Part shown: positions 17,307 through 25,471 of the stretch, piece by piece
How the letters are laid out: every line of letters starts with the position of its first letter
Numbering within the stretch: the stretch's first letter is position 1
From: Clostridia bacterium
GTDB taxonomy: Bacteria > Bacillota > Clostridia > TANB77 > CAG-508
Direction: 5' to 3'
NCBI GenBank assembly: GCA_900770415.1
Contig: CAAGKN010000004.1
Location: 1-64,000 of the forward strand
Length of the DNA: 64,000 nt
Made by a program: the position numbers and the translations under genes
Notes under the pieces: generated by a model
The model's database searches: none
What the model was told of the DNA's origin: nothing
The model's input: the letters and a program-made list of their open reading frames with translations, nothing else

Positions 17307-18417
17307 ATGAATAAATATTATTTTACTTCAGAAAGTGTAACAGAAGGGCATCCAGACAAATTATGTGATTACATATCAGATACAATATTAGATGAATGTT
17401 TAAAGCAAGACCCAAATTCAAGAGTAGCAGTAGAAACATTTGCATTTAAAAATATAATTACAGTTGCAGGACAATTAACAACAACTGCAAAAATAAATAT
17501 AGAAGAATTAGTAAGACAAGTTGTAAAAGAAATTGGATATGATAATGAAAAAACAGATATGGATTATAAAACATGCAAAGTAAATATAGAAATAAACAAG
17601 CAAAGTCCAGATATAGCGATGGGAGTAGATATAGGCGGAGCTGGAGACCAAGGGATAATGTTTGGATATGCATGCAACGAAACAGAGGAATATATGCCTT
17701 ATGCTATTTGGTTAGCACATAAACTTGCGAAAAAACTAACTGAGGTCAGAAGAAACAAAGAAATAAATTATCTAAGACCAGATGGAAAAACACAAGTAAC
17801 AGTAGAATATGAAGATGATAAACCAAAAAGAATAGAAGCAATAGTTATATCAAACCAACATAATGCAGATGTAGATATTGAAGAATTAAGAAAAGATATA
17901 TACAATAAAGTAATTATGCAAGTAATAGACAAAAATATGATAGATGAAAACACTAAAATTTATATAAATCCAACAGGAAGATTTGTAATAGGAGGACCAC
18001 TAGGAGATACAGGATTAACTCGGAAGAAAAATAATTATTGATACTTATGGTGGATACAGTAGACATGGAGGAGGAGCTTTTTCGGGAAAAGATGCAAGCA
18101 AAGTAGATAGGTCAGCAACATATATGTTAAGACATATTGCAAAAAATCTTGTAGCAAATGGATATGCAAAAAAATGCGAAATACAAATATCATATTCAAT
18201 AGGTGTAGAAGAACCAATTTCAACACATGTAAATACGTTTGGAACAGGAACAAAAAGCGAAGAAGAACTAATAAAAATAATAAAAGAAAAATTCGATTTA
18301 ACACCAAGAGGAATAATAGAATATTTAAACCTAAAAAATCCAATATATACAAAGACAACAAACTACGGACACTTTGGAAAAAAAGAATTACCATGGGAAA
18401 AAATAATAGAAATATAA
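17307..18417 (+). CDS. metK: S-adenosylmethionine synthetase read through a +1 frameshift
   Basis: MetK makes S-adenosylmethionine from ATP and methionine. SVTEGHPDKL at the start, GAGDQGIMFGYA near residue 115 and GGAFSGKD in the second part are family signatures. After ACT (18018-18020) the frame meets CGG (18021-18023) and would stop at 18039-18041 after 244 residues. Skipping C18021 gives GGA AGA AAA ATA, the conserved TGRKIIIDTYGG motif, and continues to 18417. The total is about 369 aa, slightly short for the family but with all motifs present. The later ATG at 18124 is internal, not a separate gene. As an essential enzyme with no other lesion, it is unlikely to be a pseudogene. Confidence 0.93.
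18018..18024 (+). other. CGG-associated +1 frameshift site 2 (metK): ACT C GGA
   Basis: In-frame CGG after a Thr codon. Removal of one C restores the invariant Gly-Arg-Lys of the TGRK motif. The zero frame ends seven codons later. Confidence 0.85.
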
Positions 18418-18424
18418 TTCCGTT

Positions 18425-18470
18425 AAAAAAGTGAGAAAGAAAGGGATTGTCCCTTTTTTTCTCACTTTTA
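18425..18470 (+). terminator. Terminator after metK
   Basis: Long stem: AAAAGTGAGAAAGAAAGGGA pairs with TCCCTTTTTTTCTCACTTTT around a short loop. It probably acts in both directions, since sspH converges from the right. Confidence 0.85.
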
Positions 18471-18483
18471 CAAATAGAAAGAT

Positions 18484-18672
18484 TTATTTATTTTTATACA
18501 AGTCACTTTCATACAAATCATCTATATATACACTCTTTTCAGGAGAACCATCTAAAAAACCAATTTTAGCAATATCATCATTAACTTCTTGAATCCATAC
18601 AGGTTTTTCTTCATAAAAAACTTCACTTAATTGTCTATGATTTAAAATCTCATTTAATCTTTGCTTATTCAT
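18484..18672 (-). CDS. sspH: Small acid-soluble spore protein, H-type
   Basis: This 62-aa protein begins MNKQRLNEIL and has the PVWIQEVND...AKIGFL core and acidic C-terminus of the SspH family of minor spore proteins, made in the forespore. The start is ATG 18672 behind AAGGAG; the open frame extends further upstream into the palindromic repeat but without a usable start. It is monocistronic. It is the clearest evidence in the window that the organism forms endospores. Confidence 0.8.
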   Translation of the reverse strand: MNKQRLNEILNHRQLSEVFYEEKPVWIQEVNDDIAKIGFLDGSPEKSVYIDDLYESDLYKNK

Positions 18673-18696
18673 AAGAACAACTCCTTTTGATTTTAA

Positions 18697-18727
18697 TTGT
18701 GGGTCGCCGAGGAAGTCGACCCCTACA
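18697..18727. repeat. GC-rich palindromic repeat, copy 2
   Basis: TTGTGGGTCGCCGAGG and GTCGACCCCTACAA form an imperfect palindrome between divergent sspH and the DUF5050-like gene. It matches the copy at 51958 most closely (GGGTCGCCGAGGA). Confidence 0.75.
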
Positions 18728-18758
18728 ACTAATATATCCAAAAAGCTTAAAAAAATAC

Positions 18759-18787
18759 TTGTAAATATACAAATAAAAATATATAAT
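18759..18787 (+). promoter_or_regulatory. Promoter of the DUF5050-like gene
   Basis: TTGTAA (18759-18764), 17 bases, TATAAT (18782-18787). Confidence 0.65.
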
Positions 18788-18834
18788 GAATTCGTATAGA
18801 TTAAAAATACTTATGAAAAAGGAAAGGTGAAAAA

Positions 18835-19860
18835 ATGAAAGAAAAATTAATTGGTTTAAAGAATATGGTTATTAATTTCTATAAGGAAAATAAGAAAATA
18901 TCACTTATAGTATTATCAGCTATCTTAGTTATAATAATGATTTTAATTATAGGAACAGGAAAAGAAGAATATGGCAATACAAGCGGAAATTTAAGAAATC
19001 AAGGAATCGTTGCAAGAAAAGGAAATAAAATTTATTATTTGGCATTTGACGAAGGAACTGTAGATGGAATTTATCAAATAAAGAAAAATGGAAAAAATAA
19101 AGAAAAAGTAAGTAGTGAATATGGATATTATTTAAATGTATCAGGAAACTATATTTATTATGTTTCAGAAGAAAAAGGTCAATTAGTAAGAGCAAAATTA
19201 AATGGAGAAAACAACCAAGTAATAGCAGAAAATGTTAATACAGCTCCTATTACAGTTATAGACAATTGGATTTATTATTTTGAAGGAACAAACCTTTATA
19301 AAATAAAAACAAACGGCAAAAATAGAACACAATTATCAAATAAAGCAATAGAAAATTATCAAGTAGTTGGAAAAGAAATTTATTATAGCTACGAAAATAA
19401 TGGAAAATATGTTATTGCTAAAATGAATTTGGCAGGAAAAAATGTAACTAAAATAGATGAAGAAGCAGGAAGAGAATTTTTTGTTACAGGAAATAAAATT
19501 TATTTTATAAACGAAAAATATGATATGGAAAACTACGAATATAAATATGAACTATATAAAATGAAAACAAATGCAAAGAAAAAAGAAAAAGTATGTGATA
19601 TTGCAGGAGGAGTAGATACTCATACAATAAACTTTACAGAAAATGCTTTATACTATGCAAAAACAGTTAAAGATGAAAACATGGCTATTTATAGCATAAA
19701 ACTAAATGGAAAAAATGAAACAAAAATAACAGAAGTAAACACATATTCAAATGCAATAAACATTGTAGAAAAATATATGTATTACTTAGATGAAAATGAA
19801 GATGGAAATATTCAGGTATATAAAATAAAAATAAATGGGCAAGACAAACAAGCAATGTAG
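18835..19860 (+). CDS. Membrane-anchored DUF5050-like beta-propeller protein
   Basis: A 341-aa protein with one N-terminal membrane helix (residues 21-41) and an extracytoplasmic domain. That domain is built from repeats of about 45 residues, each with an IYY or IYF core followed by a K-x-NGKN turn (for example at residues 68, 111, 141, 185 and 227). This is the DUF5050 propeller pattern. No enzymatic motif is visible; a ligand-binding or cell-surface role is plausible. It is followed after 17 bases by the nucleoside kinase gene, probably cotranscribed. Confidence 0.75.
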   Translation: MKEKLIGLKNMVINFYKENKKISLIVLSAILVIIMILIIGTGKEEYGNTSGNLRNQGIVARKGNKIYYLAFDEGTVDGIYQIKKNGKNKEKVSSEYGYYLNVSGNYIYYVSEEKGQLVRAKLNGENNQVIAENVNTAPITVIDNWIYYFEGTNLYKIKTNGKNRTQLSNKAIENYQVVGKEIYYSYENNGKYVIAKMNLAGKNVTKIDEEAGREFFVTGNKIYFINEKYDMENYEYKYELYKMKTNAKKKEKVCDIAGGVDTHTINFTENALYYAKTVKDENMAIYSIKLNGKNETKITEVNTYSNAINIVEKYMYYLDENEDGNIQVYKIKINGQDKQAM

Positions 19861-19877
19861 GTTAATGGAGGTAAAAA

Positions 19878-21521
19878 GTGCAAATAGTATATAACAACAC
19901 AGAAATAGATGTAAAAAAAGGTACAAAAGTATGTGATTTGCTAAAGCAAGAAATAACAAAATCCAAAAACGAAATAGTAGCATGTAAATTTAATAATGAA
20001 TTAAAAAGCTTAAACTATGAAATAAATACAAGTGGGAAGATTGAATTAATAGATGTTACTCAAAAAGATGGAATGAGAGTATATAAAAGAGGCTTAATAT
20101 ATATAATAGCAAAAGCATTTCAAGAAATATATAATAATGCTTTAATAACTGTAGATTACCAATTATATCACTCAATGTTATGCGAAGTTGACAATATGAA
20201 GATTACAGAAGAAATGATAGAAAAGGTAAATAAAAGAGCTCAAGAAATAATAGAACAAGATTTGCCAATAATTAAAAAGTTTATGACAAAAGAAGAAGCA
20301 ATAAAATTTTATGAAAAAGAAAAAACTTTAAAAGGCAGATTACAATTAGACTTAAAAGAAAAAAAGGAAGTAACTTTGTATTACTGCGAAGATTATTATA
20401 ATTATTTCTATGGAGTAATGCCAATTTCTACTGGATGCATAAAAAAATATGAATTATTAAAATATCACGATGGATTTTTAATTAGGTACCCAAGCAGAAA
20501 AGAACCTAATCATTTACCAAAGTTTATTGAATGTCCAAAGCTACTAGAAACACTAGATGAATACGAAGATGTTCATAAAATACTAGGAGTAAATACCTTA
20601 TATCGCTTAAATACAATAATAAAAAAAGATAAAATAAAAGATTATATTTTATTAGATGAAGCGTTACATGAAAAGAAAATTGCAGGTATAGCGGATAATA
20701 TTGCAAAAAATAAAGATTTAAAAGTAATACTAATTGCTGGACCATCATCATCAGGTAAAACAACATTTGCAAAAAGATTAGCTTTGCAACTTAGAATAAA
20801 TGGACTAAAGCCAAAAACAATTTCAGTGGACAACTATTTTGTAGAGAGAAAAGATACTCCAGTAGATGAAAATGGAGACTATGATTTTGAAAATATAAAA
20901 GCTATAGATACAAATTTACTAAATAATGATTTGTTGAAATTATTAAATGGTGAAGAAATTAAAGCACCTACATTTAATTTCCATACAGGCAGTAAGAAAT
21001 ACAGTGAAGAAAATACAATGAAGCTTGAAAATGATGAAATATTAATCATGGAAGGAATACATTGCTTAAATGATGAACTAACATATTTAATTCCTAAGAA
21101 ACAGAAATTTAAGATATATATAAGTTGTCTAACAGTATTAAATATTGATTATTACAACAGAATTTCAACAACAGATAGTAGACTAATAAGAAGAATTGTA
21201 AGAGATTATCAATTTAGAGGATATAGTGCAATGCATACATTAAAAATGTGGCAATCTGTAAACAATGGAGAAGCAAAAAACATATTTCCATACCAAGAAG
21301 AGGCTGATTTAATGTTTAATTCTTCTTTAATATATGAACTTAGTGTACTAAAAAATTATGCAATGCCATTATTAAAAGAAATAAGCCAAGAAGAAAAAGA
21401 ATTTTCAGAAGCAAAAAGATTATATTCTATGCTTAGCTATTTTGAACCAATATCAGAAAAAGATGTACCAAGTAATTCTTTGCTTAGAGAATTTATTGGT
21501 GGAAGTATATTTGGATATTAA
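19878..21521 (+). CDS. Uridine kinase-like nucleoside kinase with TGS and ThrRS-type editing-like domains
   Basis: The 547-aa protein has three parts: an N-terminal TGS-like ubiquitin fold (residues 1-60), a region resembling the second additional domain of threonyl-tRNA synthetase (about 60-220), and a C-terminal P-loop kinase with GPSSSGKTTFAKRL near residue 295 and the LIMEGIHCLN segment. This architecture is common in Clostridia and annotated as a nucleoside/uridine kinase. Translation starts at GTG 19878 behind GGAGGT. The physiological substrate is not proven. Confidence 0.85.
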   Translation: MQIVYNNTEIDVKKGTKVCDLLKQEITKSKNEIVACKFNNELKSLNYEINTSGKIELIDVTQKDGMRVYKRGLIYIIAKAFQEIYNNALITVDYQLYHSMLCEVDNMKITEEMIEKVNKRAQEIIEQDLPIIKKFMTKEEAIKFYEKEKTLKGRLQLDLKEKKEVTLYYCEDYYNYFYGVMPISTGCIKKYELLKYHDGFLIRYPSRKEPNHLPKFIECPKLLETLDEYEDVHKILGVNTLYRLNTIIKKDKIKDYILLDEALHEKKIAGIADNIAKNKDLKVILIAGPSSSGKTTFAKRLALQLRINGLKPKTISVDNYFVERKDTPVDENGDYDFENIKAIDTNLLNNDLLKLLNGEEIKAPTFNFHTGSKKYSEENTMKLENDEILIMEGIHCLNDELTYLIPKKQKFKIYISCLTVLNIDYYNRISTTDSRLIRRIVRDYQFRGYSAMHTLKMWQSVNNGEAKNIFPYQEEADLMFNSSLIYELSVLKNYAMPLLKEISQEEKEFSEAKRLYSMLSYFEPISEKDVPSNSLLREFIGGSIFGY

Positions 21522-21531
21522 AGGAGAGAAT

Positions 21532-21840
21532 ATGAGAGTATTTACAGAGATAGACGAAGAATTTATATGTGAGCATTGCGGTAAAAAAGTAGAAAAACTA
21601 GGATATTCTTGTAGAAATCATTGCAATTATTGCTTATATTCAAAACACGTAGATGTAAATCCAGGAGATAGGCAAGAAGAATGTCATGGCTTGTTAGAAC
21701 CAATAGGAATAGAAATAAGTAATAAAAAAGGATATGTAATAATATATAAATGCCAAAAATGTGGAGCAATAAGAAAAAACAAGGCAGCTAAAGATGATAA
21801 TATGGATTTAATAATAAAACTTAGTGTAGCTAAACAATAA
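21532..21840 (+). CDS. RNHCP-domain zinc-ribbon protein
   Basis: A 102-aa protein with CEHCGKK at residues 13-19, the family signature RNHCNYCLYSKHVD near residue 28 and a CQKCGAIRKNKAA motif near 75, giving paired Cys knuckles for zinc. The RNHCP family is often beside RNA or translation genes but has no established function. Start ATG 21532 follows AAAGGAGAG, ten bases after the kinase stop, so the two are coupled. Confidence 0.85.
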   Translation: MRVFTEIDEEFICEHCGKKVEKLGYSCRNHCNYCLYSKHVDVNPGDRQEECHGLLEPIGIEISNKKGYVIIYKCQKCGAIRKNKAAKDDNMDLIIKLSVAKQ

Positions 21841-21845
21841 AAGTG

Positions 21846-21874
21846 AAAAGAAGAGGAAACCCTCTTCTTTTTGC
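21846..21874. terminator. Terminator between RNHCP gene and htpX
   Basis: AAAAGAAGAGG and CCTCTTCTTTTT hairpin with an AAA loop, located between convergent stops. Confidence 0.9.
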
Positions 21875-21875
21875 T

Positions 21876-22775
21876 TTATTTTATATTTTGTAAAGCTTCA
21901 ATTCTGTCATCAATACTTGGATGAGTAGAAAAAAGACTAGCTTTTTTCTTTTCATTAGCTTTCTTTTTAAATGGATTAACGATATACATGTTTTCTGTGG
22001 CTTTATTTGCAAATTGTAACTCATTAGGATCATCATCTAACTTTCTTAAAGCAGAAATTAAACCATCTGGGTTTCTTGTAAACTCTATTGCTGTGCTATC
22101 AGCTAAGAACTCTCTTCTTCTAGAAACAGCCATTTGCATTAACTTTCCAAGAATAGGAGATAGTATTAAAAGTACTAAGCCAACTACCATTAAAATACCA
22201 TTTCCTTCATTATCATTATCTTTACTTCGACCACTTCTATAAAAGAACCCTCTTGTAAACATATCAGAAAGCATAACTATAAATCCAACCATAACTGTTA
22301 CTACAGCAGAAAGTAAGATATCATAGTTTTTAATATGTGCCATTTCATGAGCAATAACACCTTCTAATTCATAATATTCTAGTTTATCTAACAGACCAGT
22401 AGTAACACAAATAATAGCATGTTTTGGATTTCTACCAGTTGCAAAAGCATTGGGTTGAGCATCTTCTACAACATATAATCTAGGTCTACTAGGTAACCCA
22501 GAGGAAATCATAAGACCATCTAATATATTTATAATTTTTTTATCCTCTGCTTCTGTTGCTGGCCTAGCATGAGAAACTGCTAAAATTATTTTATCACTAT
22601 AGAAATAAGAAGCCCAGCTACTTATTATAGAAAATAACAAAGCAATTGTTAAAGCTATAGAAGCATCTATTTCAAAAGCTATAGAAATGTAATACACAAT
22701 TAAAGTAATCATTAAAATAAAGACAGATACTATAAAACCAGATTTTATTTTATTTCTTCTTACATCTTCAAACAT
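21876..22775 (-). CDS. htpX: HtpX-type M48 membrane zinc metalloprotease
   Basis: HtpX is a membrane quality-control protease. The 299-aa protein has two N-terminal membrane segments (about residues 13-55), the zinc-binding HEMAHIKNYD motif near residue 140, two further hydrophobic segments (about 157-175 and 190-210) and the REFLADSTAIEF motif with the third zinc ligand. The C-terminal STHPSIDDRI is typical. It is monocistronic, with divergent murB upstream. Confidence 0.95.
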   Translation of the reverse strand: MFEDVRRNKIKSGFIVSVFILMITLIVYYISIAFEIDASIALTIALLFSIISSWASYFYSDKIILAVSHARPATEAEDKKIINILDGLMISSGLPSRPRLYVVEDAQPNAFATGRNPKHAIICVTTGLLDKLEYYELEGVIAHEMAHIKNYDILLSAVVTVMVGFIVMLSDMFTRGFFYRSGRSKDNDNEGNGILMVVGLVLLILSPILGKLMQMAVSRRREFLADSTAIEFTRNPDGLISALRKLDDDPNELQFANKATENMYIVNPFKKKANEKKKASLFSTHPSIDDRIEALQNIK

Positions 22776-22837
22776 AATTCATCACCTGAAAATATTATAT
22801 CATATATTTTTTAAAAAATAATTTGTATTAATTAATA

Positions 22838-22866
22838 TTGTAAAATTTGCAAAAAAATGATAAAAT
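22838..22866 (+). promoter_or_regulatory. Promoter of the murB operon
   Basis: TTGTAA (22838-22843), 17 bases, TAAAAT (22861-22866) with a TG one base upstream (extended -10). Confidence 0.6.
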
Positions 22867-22920
22867 TTCAAATGTAATTATTTATAATAATATTGAATAA
22901 GTATTATTAAAAGGAGTAAT

Positions 22921-23829
22921 ATGGCAGACGTATATAGTGAATTAATAACAAAAATAAATAAAGAGCAAATATATTTAAATGAGCCAATGAAAAAGCATAC
23001 AACATTTAAAATAGGTGGACCAGCAGATGTATTTGTAAAAGTAAAAACTGTTCAAGAGCTAGAACATGTAATAGCAATAGCAAACGAACAAAATATTCCA
23101 TTAACGGTAATAGGAAATGGAAGCAATATGCTAGTAAAAGACAGAGGAATAAGAGGGATAGTTGTAAAACCAGATTTCAAAGAAATAGAGTTTATAAATG
23201 AAGAAACAATAAAAGTAGGAGCAGGAGTACTTTTGTCTAAAATTGCAAATGTGGTATATGAACATAGTTTAACTGGACTAGAATTTGCAGCAGGAATTCC
23301 AGGAACAATGGGCGGAGCAGTTAGAATGAATGCAGGTGCTTATGGAAAAGAAATTAAAAGCGTTATATTTTCAACAACGTATTTAGATAAAGAAGGCAAA
23401 ATAAGAACAGCAAATAAAATTGAACATGAATTTGAATATAGAATGAGTAGATTTGCAAAGAACAAAAATGAAATTATAATTGAGAGTATAATAGAGTTAA
23501 AAAAAGGAAATAAAGCAGAAATAAAACAAAAAATGGAAGATGACAAAAGATCGAGAAAACTTAAACAACCATTAAATTACCCAAATGCTGGTAGTGTTTT
23601 TAAAAGAGGAAATGATTATATTACAGCAATGCTTATTGATAAATGTGGCTTAAAAGGGTATAATGTAGGAGATGCTTATGTATCAGACTTACATGCAGGA
23701 TTTATTGTAAACAAAGGGAATGCAACAGCAAAAGATGTATTAGAACTAATAGAGTACATAAAGAAAAGAGTATATGAAGAGTTTAACAAAAAAATAGAAC
23801 TAGAAATTGAAATCGTAGGAGAAGATTAA
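22921..23829 (+). CDS. murB: UDP-N-acetylenolpyruvoylglucosamine reductase
   Basis: MurB reduces enolpyruvyl-UDP-GlcNAc to UDP-MurNAc using FAD and NADPH in peptidoglycan synthesis. HTTFKIGGPAD, GNGSNMLVKDRGIRG, AGIPGTMGGAVRMNAGAYG and NYPNAGSVFKR are the classical motifs in order. At 302 aa it is the short (type II) form typical of Firmicutes. It is the first gene of a run through yvcK, debranching enzyme, ruvC and holA. Confidence 0.97.
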   Translation: MADVYSELITKINKEQIYLNEPMKKHTTFKIGGPADVFVKVKTVQELEHVIAIANEQNIPLTVIGNGSNMLVKDRGIRGIVVKPDFKEIEFINEETIKVGAGVLLSKIANVVYEHSLTGLEFAAGIPGTMGGAVRMNAGAYGKEIKSVIFSTTYLDKEGKIRTANKIEHEFEYRMSRFAKNKNEIIIESIIELKKGNKAEIKQKMEDDKRSRKLKQPLNYPNAGSVFKRGNDYITAMLIDKCGLKGYNVGDAYVSDLHAGFIVNKGNATAKDVLELIEYIKKRVYEEFNKKIELEIEIVGED

Positions 23830-23831
23830 TT

Positions 23832-25421
23832 ATGAAAAAATTTTTAAAGTGGTTTAAAAACAGTACAAAAATAAAGAGATGGCTTTTTTTAATACTAATT
23901 GGAATAGTATTAGCTTGCTTTGGATTCTCTAAGATACTAGTAACAGACAAGCTAGAACTAAAAGACTTAATAGAAATTATAGCTTCGTTTGTAGCAGGAT
24001 TTGTATTTTTAGTAATAGGTATTGTGTTTATACAAAGAAGAACATTAGAAATTGTAATTGAGAGAAACCAAATACAATTAAGCAAAGGAAATAATAAATC
24101 GGAGATAACAGATTTAGTTTCAGAAAAAGGTATATATAGAAAAGGTCCTAAGATTGTAGTTATAGGTGGAGGAGCTGGACTAAACAATGTATTAGAAGGA
24201 TTAAAAAAATATACAAGCAATCTAACAGCAATTATATCTGTAACATCTTATGGTGAAGAAAAAAGCAAAGCACAACAGAATTTAAAATTACAACCAACAG
24301 AAAACTTAAAAGATGGAATAATTGCACTTGCAAATAATAGTAAAGATATGAATGCTTTGATGAACTATAATTTCAAAGAAGGAAAATTAAAGGACTTTAC
24401 ATTTGGAGATATTTATTTATCAGCGATGCAAAATGTATATGGAAACTTTGCAAAAAGTATACAAAAAACAAGAGAGATATTATCAATAACAGGAAATGTA
24501 TTACCAATAACATTAGATGAAATGAATATTTGTGCAGAATTACAAGATGGTACTATAATTACACAAAGAAGTAAAATATCTCAAACAGTAATGGACAAGG
24601 TTACAAAAATTAACAGAGTATATTTGAACCCTGCAAATTGTAAAACTGCACCAGGAGTATTAGAAGCAATAAAAGATGCAGATGCAATAATAATAGGGCC
24701 AGGAAGTATTTATACAGATGTAATACCTAATTTATTAGTAAAAAATGTAGCAAAAACAATTAGGGAAAGTAAAGCACTAAAAATATATTTGTCAAATATA
24801 ATGACAGAACCAGGACAAACAGATGACTATTCTGTTTCTGAACATATAAATAGTATAGTAGAACATTGTGGAAAAGGAATAGTAAATTTCTGTATATCAG
24901 ATATTGGAGAAATCGTACCAGAGTATATAAGAAAATACAATTTAATGGGATCTAGTACAGTAGAAATAGATTCTGATAAAATAAAAGGAGAAAATGTACA
25001 ATTAATAAAAGGAGAACTTGCTTCAATAGATGGAACTCACATAAGACATGATCCAGACAAAACAGCACAATTAATAATAGAATTAATTTGTACAGACTTA
25101 AAATTTAAAGACAAACATAATGATGAACAATATATGTTATTAAATTCAAGATTAAAATATGAAAAGAAGAAAATAAAAAAGAACAATATCAACAAAGGAA
25201 AGAGAACAAAAGAAAAACAACAACATATATTAGCAAGAAAGAAAAGAAGTAAATTTAGCGATAAATACGAAGAAAGAATACAATCTATAAAAGAAAGTGA
25301 AAAAACAAGAATAGAAAACAGAAAAATTCAAGAAAAGGCACAAAAATTAATAGCGGAAGAAGAAGCAAAAGAAAAAGAAAGATTCTTAAAAGAAACATAT
25401 AGTAAAAAAGCAAAAAAATAA
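23832..25421 (+). CDS. YvcK/GlmR-family protein with membrane anchor and basic tail
   Basis: YvcK (GlmR) regulates cell-wall precursor and central carbon flux in Firmicutes and belongs to the CofD fold. This 529-aa copy has two N-terminal membrane helices (residues 18-35 and 48-68), the nucleotide-binding GGGAGLNNVLEGLKKYT near residue 114, and IIGPGSIYTDVIPNL near 282. Instead of the usual ADDGGSSG loop it has TSYGEEKS, and GDIRNCL is replaced by ENLKDGIIAL. This lineage-specific variant may lack the ancestral activity. The last 90 residues are a Lys/Arg/Glu-rich helix. It starts two bases after murB, a common pairing. Confidence 0.85.
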   Translation: MKKFLKWFKNSTKIKRWLFLILIGIVLACFGFSKILVTDKLELKDLIEIIASFVAGFVFLVIGIVFIQRRTLEIVIERNQIQLSKGNNKSEITDLVSEKGIYRKGPKIVVIGGGAGLNNVLEGLKKYTSNLTAIISVTSYGEEKSKAQQNLKLQPTENLKDGIIALANNSKDMNALMNYNFKEGKLKDFTFGDIYLSAMQNVYGNFAKSIQKTREILSITGNVLPITLDEMNICAELQDGTIITQRSKISQTVMDKVTKINRVYLNPANCKTAPGVLEAIKDADAIIIGPGSIYTDVIPNLLVKNVAKTIRESKALKIYLSNIMTEPGQTDDYSVSEHINSIVEHCGKGIVNFCISDIGEIVPEYIRKYNLMGSSTVEIDSDKIKGENVQLIKGELASIDGTHIRHDPDKTAQLIIELICTDLKFKDKHNDEQYMLLNSRLKYEKKKIKKNNINKGKRTKEKQQHILARKKRSKFSDKYEERIQSIKESEKTRIENRKIQEKAQKLIAEEEAKEKERFLKETYSKKAKK

Positions 25422-25471
25422 ATAATAGATAACAACTAAAACACTTTGTTATTTAAAGGAGAAATATACAA

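Noticed and set aside
17307..18417. SAM riboswitch before metK
   Set aside because: Only about 27 bases lie between the -10 box and the start; there is no room for the aptamer.
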